This document shows positions 33,251 to 34,595 of a DNA stretch of 34,595 bases, piece by piece. Source of the DNA: Chlorokybus atmophyticus (Eukaryota; Streptophyta; Chlorokybophyceae; Chlorokybales; Chlorokybaceae); contig RHPI01003467.1 in assembly GCA_009103225.1 (NCBI GenBank), positions 2,177 to 36,771 of the forward strand, read 5' to 3'. Both the position numbers and the translations under genes were made by a program. Each line of letters opens with the position of its first letter. The stretch's first letter is position 1. The notes under the pieces are model-generated. The model was given only the letters and a program-made list of their open reading frames with translations. It searched no databases and was not told the origin of the DNA.

Positions 33251-34595
33251 AAAACAACCCACACTCAATTCTGCAAATCAAAATTTTTTTTTTACCTTTT
33301 GCTATGATGACCATAAAAGACAATGAATGCATAACATGATAATAAATAAAGACCTATAATATCATATCTCAATTATAAAATTAAGAAATTAATAATTGTG
33401 GTAAGTTGTATTGCACGTGTCTCTACGATATCTCGTTGTGTGGCACAAATTGTCACGCAATGTTGTTATAGCGAGGTATTTACAAATGTAGTATATTGCA
33501 TAAAGCAACAGCTAGTCACTACATTGAGACCGGTCAGTAGCAGAGCTTGCAATGCTGTTGCAAGCTTTGCATCAGCTATTGCACCTATAAAAAACTATAA
33601 TCCCTCATCATTGCATATGATATAAACATGGCATAGTCACGTTGCCTACTGCTGCCGTTAGTGCTAACAGCGAGTATGATACACTTTATAGAAGACGAAC
33701 TTCGCTACATGTAGATTGACTTGCTATGAGGTTGCTACTATTATGAGAGTGCCATCAAAAGGAGTAAGATCTCAGCGAGAGTAGACTGTACAGAAATTGA
33801 AGTAGGTACAATTGTTAACCGTGGTTGAATATCGTAATGCCCGGGACGTTAAAAAGCGGTGTTCCTCCTTTTTGAAAGTTGTTTCATAATATGCTATATG
33901 TGCATTCATTTGTTCATTAAGATTATAAGAGCAGCTCTTATAGGTAGTTTATGTTATAATTTGGCTCAAGGCACATGTTCACAATACCATTAGCATTAAA
34001 TCTAAGGCACATTAATCAATATCATTATAAACGTTGTAACCATTATGGTAGTTTAAAAAGTTTACAAGTGTTTGGGTCTTGAAAAAGGGAGAACACAATG
34101 CCGGTAAACAAGCATTGTAGTATACAACGTACTTCAACTTAATAAAATATTGCATACGGAATAAATTATCGCTCCAAACTGGAGAGGTGATACTGTATTG
34201 TGTATGCATTGACCTTCGAGTACAAAATCTCGCCTTATAACTTGGGCGAGAAACGAACTACACTGGCTTAATCTAACAAAGCAATTGTTATTGTAACAAT
34301 GACGTTGTTATTATGTTAATATATTAACCAGTTTGTACTCAAGCTCAACACAAATGAACAAATAATGAACTTATACTCTAACAAAGAGATTAAGTAAGGA
34401 AGTGTAAATGTTTGGTTTTATCTCTTATATTGTATATGTATTAACTTTTTCAATGTTTAATGTTTTAATATTTTGTAAAGAAGTGCGTGAATTATATTTA
34501 CCTATGTACATATGTATGCTTTGCATTAATGCATAAGAAGATACACACTTGATGTTCATATAGAACATATACTGTATCTACTCTCGGGGGGGGGG
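33251..34595. other. A+T-rich right end, no gene seen
   Basis: Composition changes near 33280 from about balanced to roughly two-thirds A+T and stays so to the end. No frame longer than about 75 codons is convincing. A hairpin with 9-bp arms and a 1-nt loop (TATAAGAGC, 33924-33942) is present. The sequence ends in a run of ten G. Possible sources are an A+T-rich intergenic or repeat region, an organelle-derived insert, or an assembly join. Confidence 0.55.

Overview
The window looks like nuclear DNA of a green alga (chlorophyte). The genes are dense with spliceosomal GT-AG introns: I reconstruct eight protein genes with 65 coding introns by joining exons whose reading phases agree. Two proteins start with Ala/Arg/Ser-rich plastid-targeting-like leaders. 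The exocyst subunit and the HAD phosphatase match land-plant forms in order and spacing of conserved blocks. TGTAA, the chlorophyte poly(A) signal, lies behind some genes. There is no sign of operons, CRISPR arrays, tRNA or rRNA. The species is not determined. All gene models were built by eye and lack transcript support.

Layout, left to right. 1-3.8 kb: no convincing gene, several short palindromes, and weak open stretches. 3.8-7.3 kb (+): membrane-anchored SGNH/GDSL hydrolase with an acidic stem. 7.8-8.2 kb: a (GA)n microsatellite with an unresolved base. 8.7-10.7 kb (-): charged coiled-coil protein of unknown family, with a nested palindrome in intron 2. 11.5-13.8 kb (+): plastid HAD phosphatase of the Arabidopsis At4g39970 type. 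15.0-17.4 kb (-): plastid-targeted single-pass membrane protein with a DUF3110-like C-terminus. 17.9-18.9 kb (+): histone chaperone ASF1, sharing a promoter that carries two inverted E2F-type sites. 19.6-21.7 kb (-): RNF25-type RWD/RING ubiquitin ligase. 21.75-26.8 kb (+): complete exocyst subunit SEC10 in 21 exons, starting 72 bp from the RNF25 start codon. 28.5-31.5 kb (-): Golgi type II glycosyltransferase of the CAP59/CMT1 (GT69) family with an unexplained C-terminal domain. 31.5-34.6 kb: no supported gene; the last 1.3 kb is strongly A+T rich.

The eight genes alternate strictly in strand (+-+-+-+-), giving three head-to-head pairs and four tail-to-tail pairs. They form no single pathway. 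The themes are chromatin (ASF1), ubiquitin signalling (RNF25), Golgi and secretory function (SEC10, GT69, possibly the SGNH protein) and plastid function (HAD, DUF3110-like). I did not find a clearly new system. The best leads are the GT69 protein with its extra domain, the E2F inverted repeat in the ASF1 promoter, the 72-bp RNF25/SEC10 promoter, the nested intronic palindrome, and two stop-free introns whose lengths are multiples of three.
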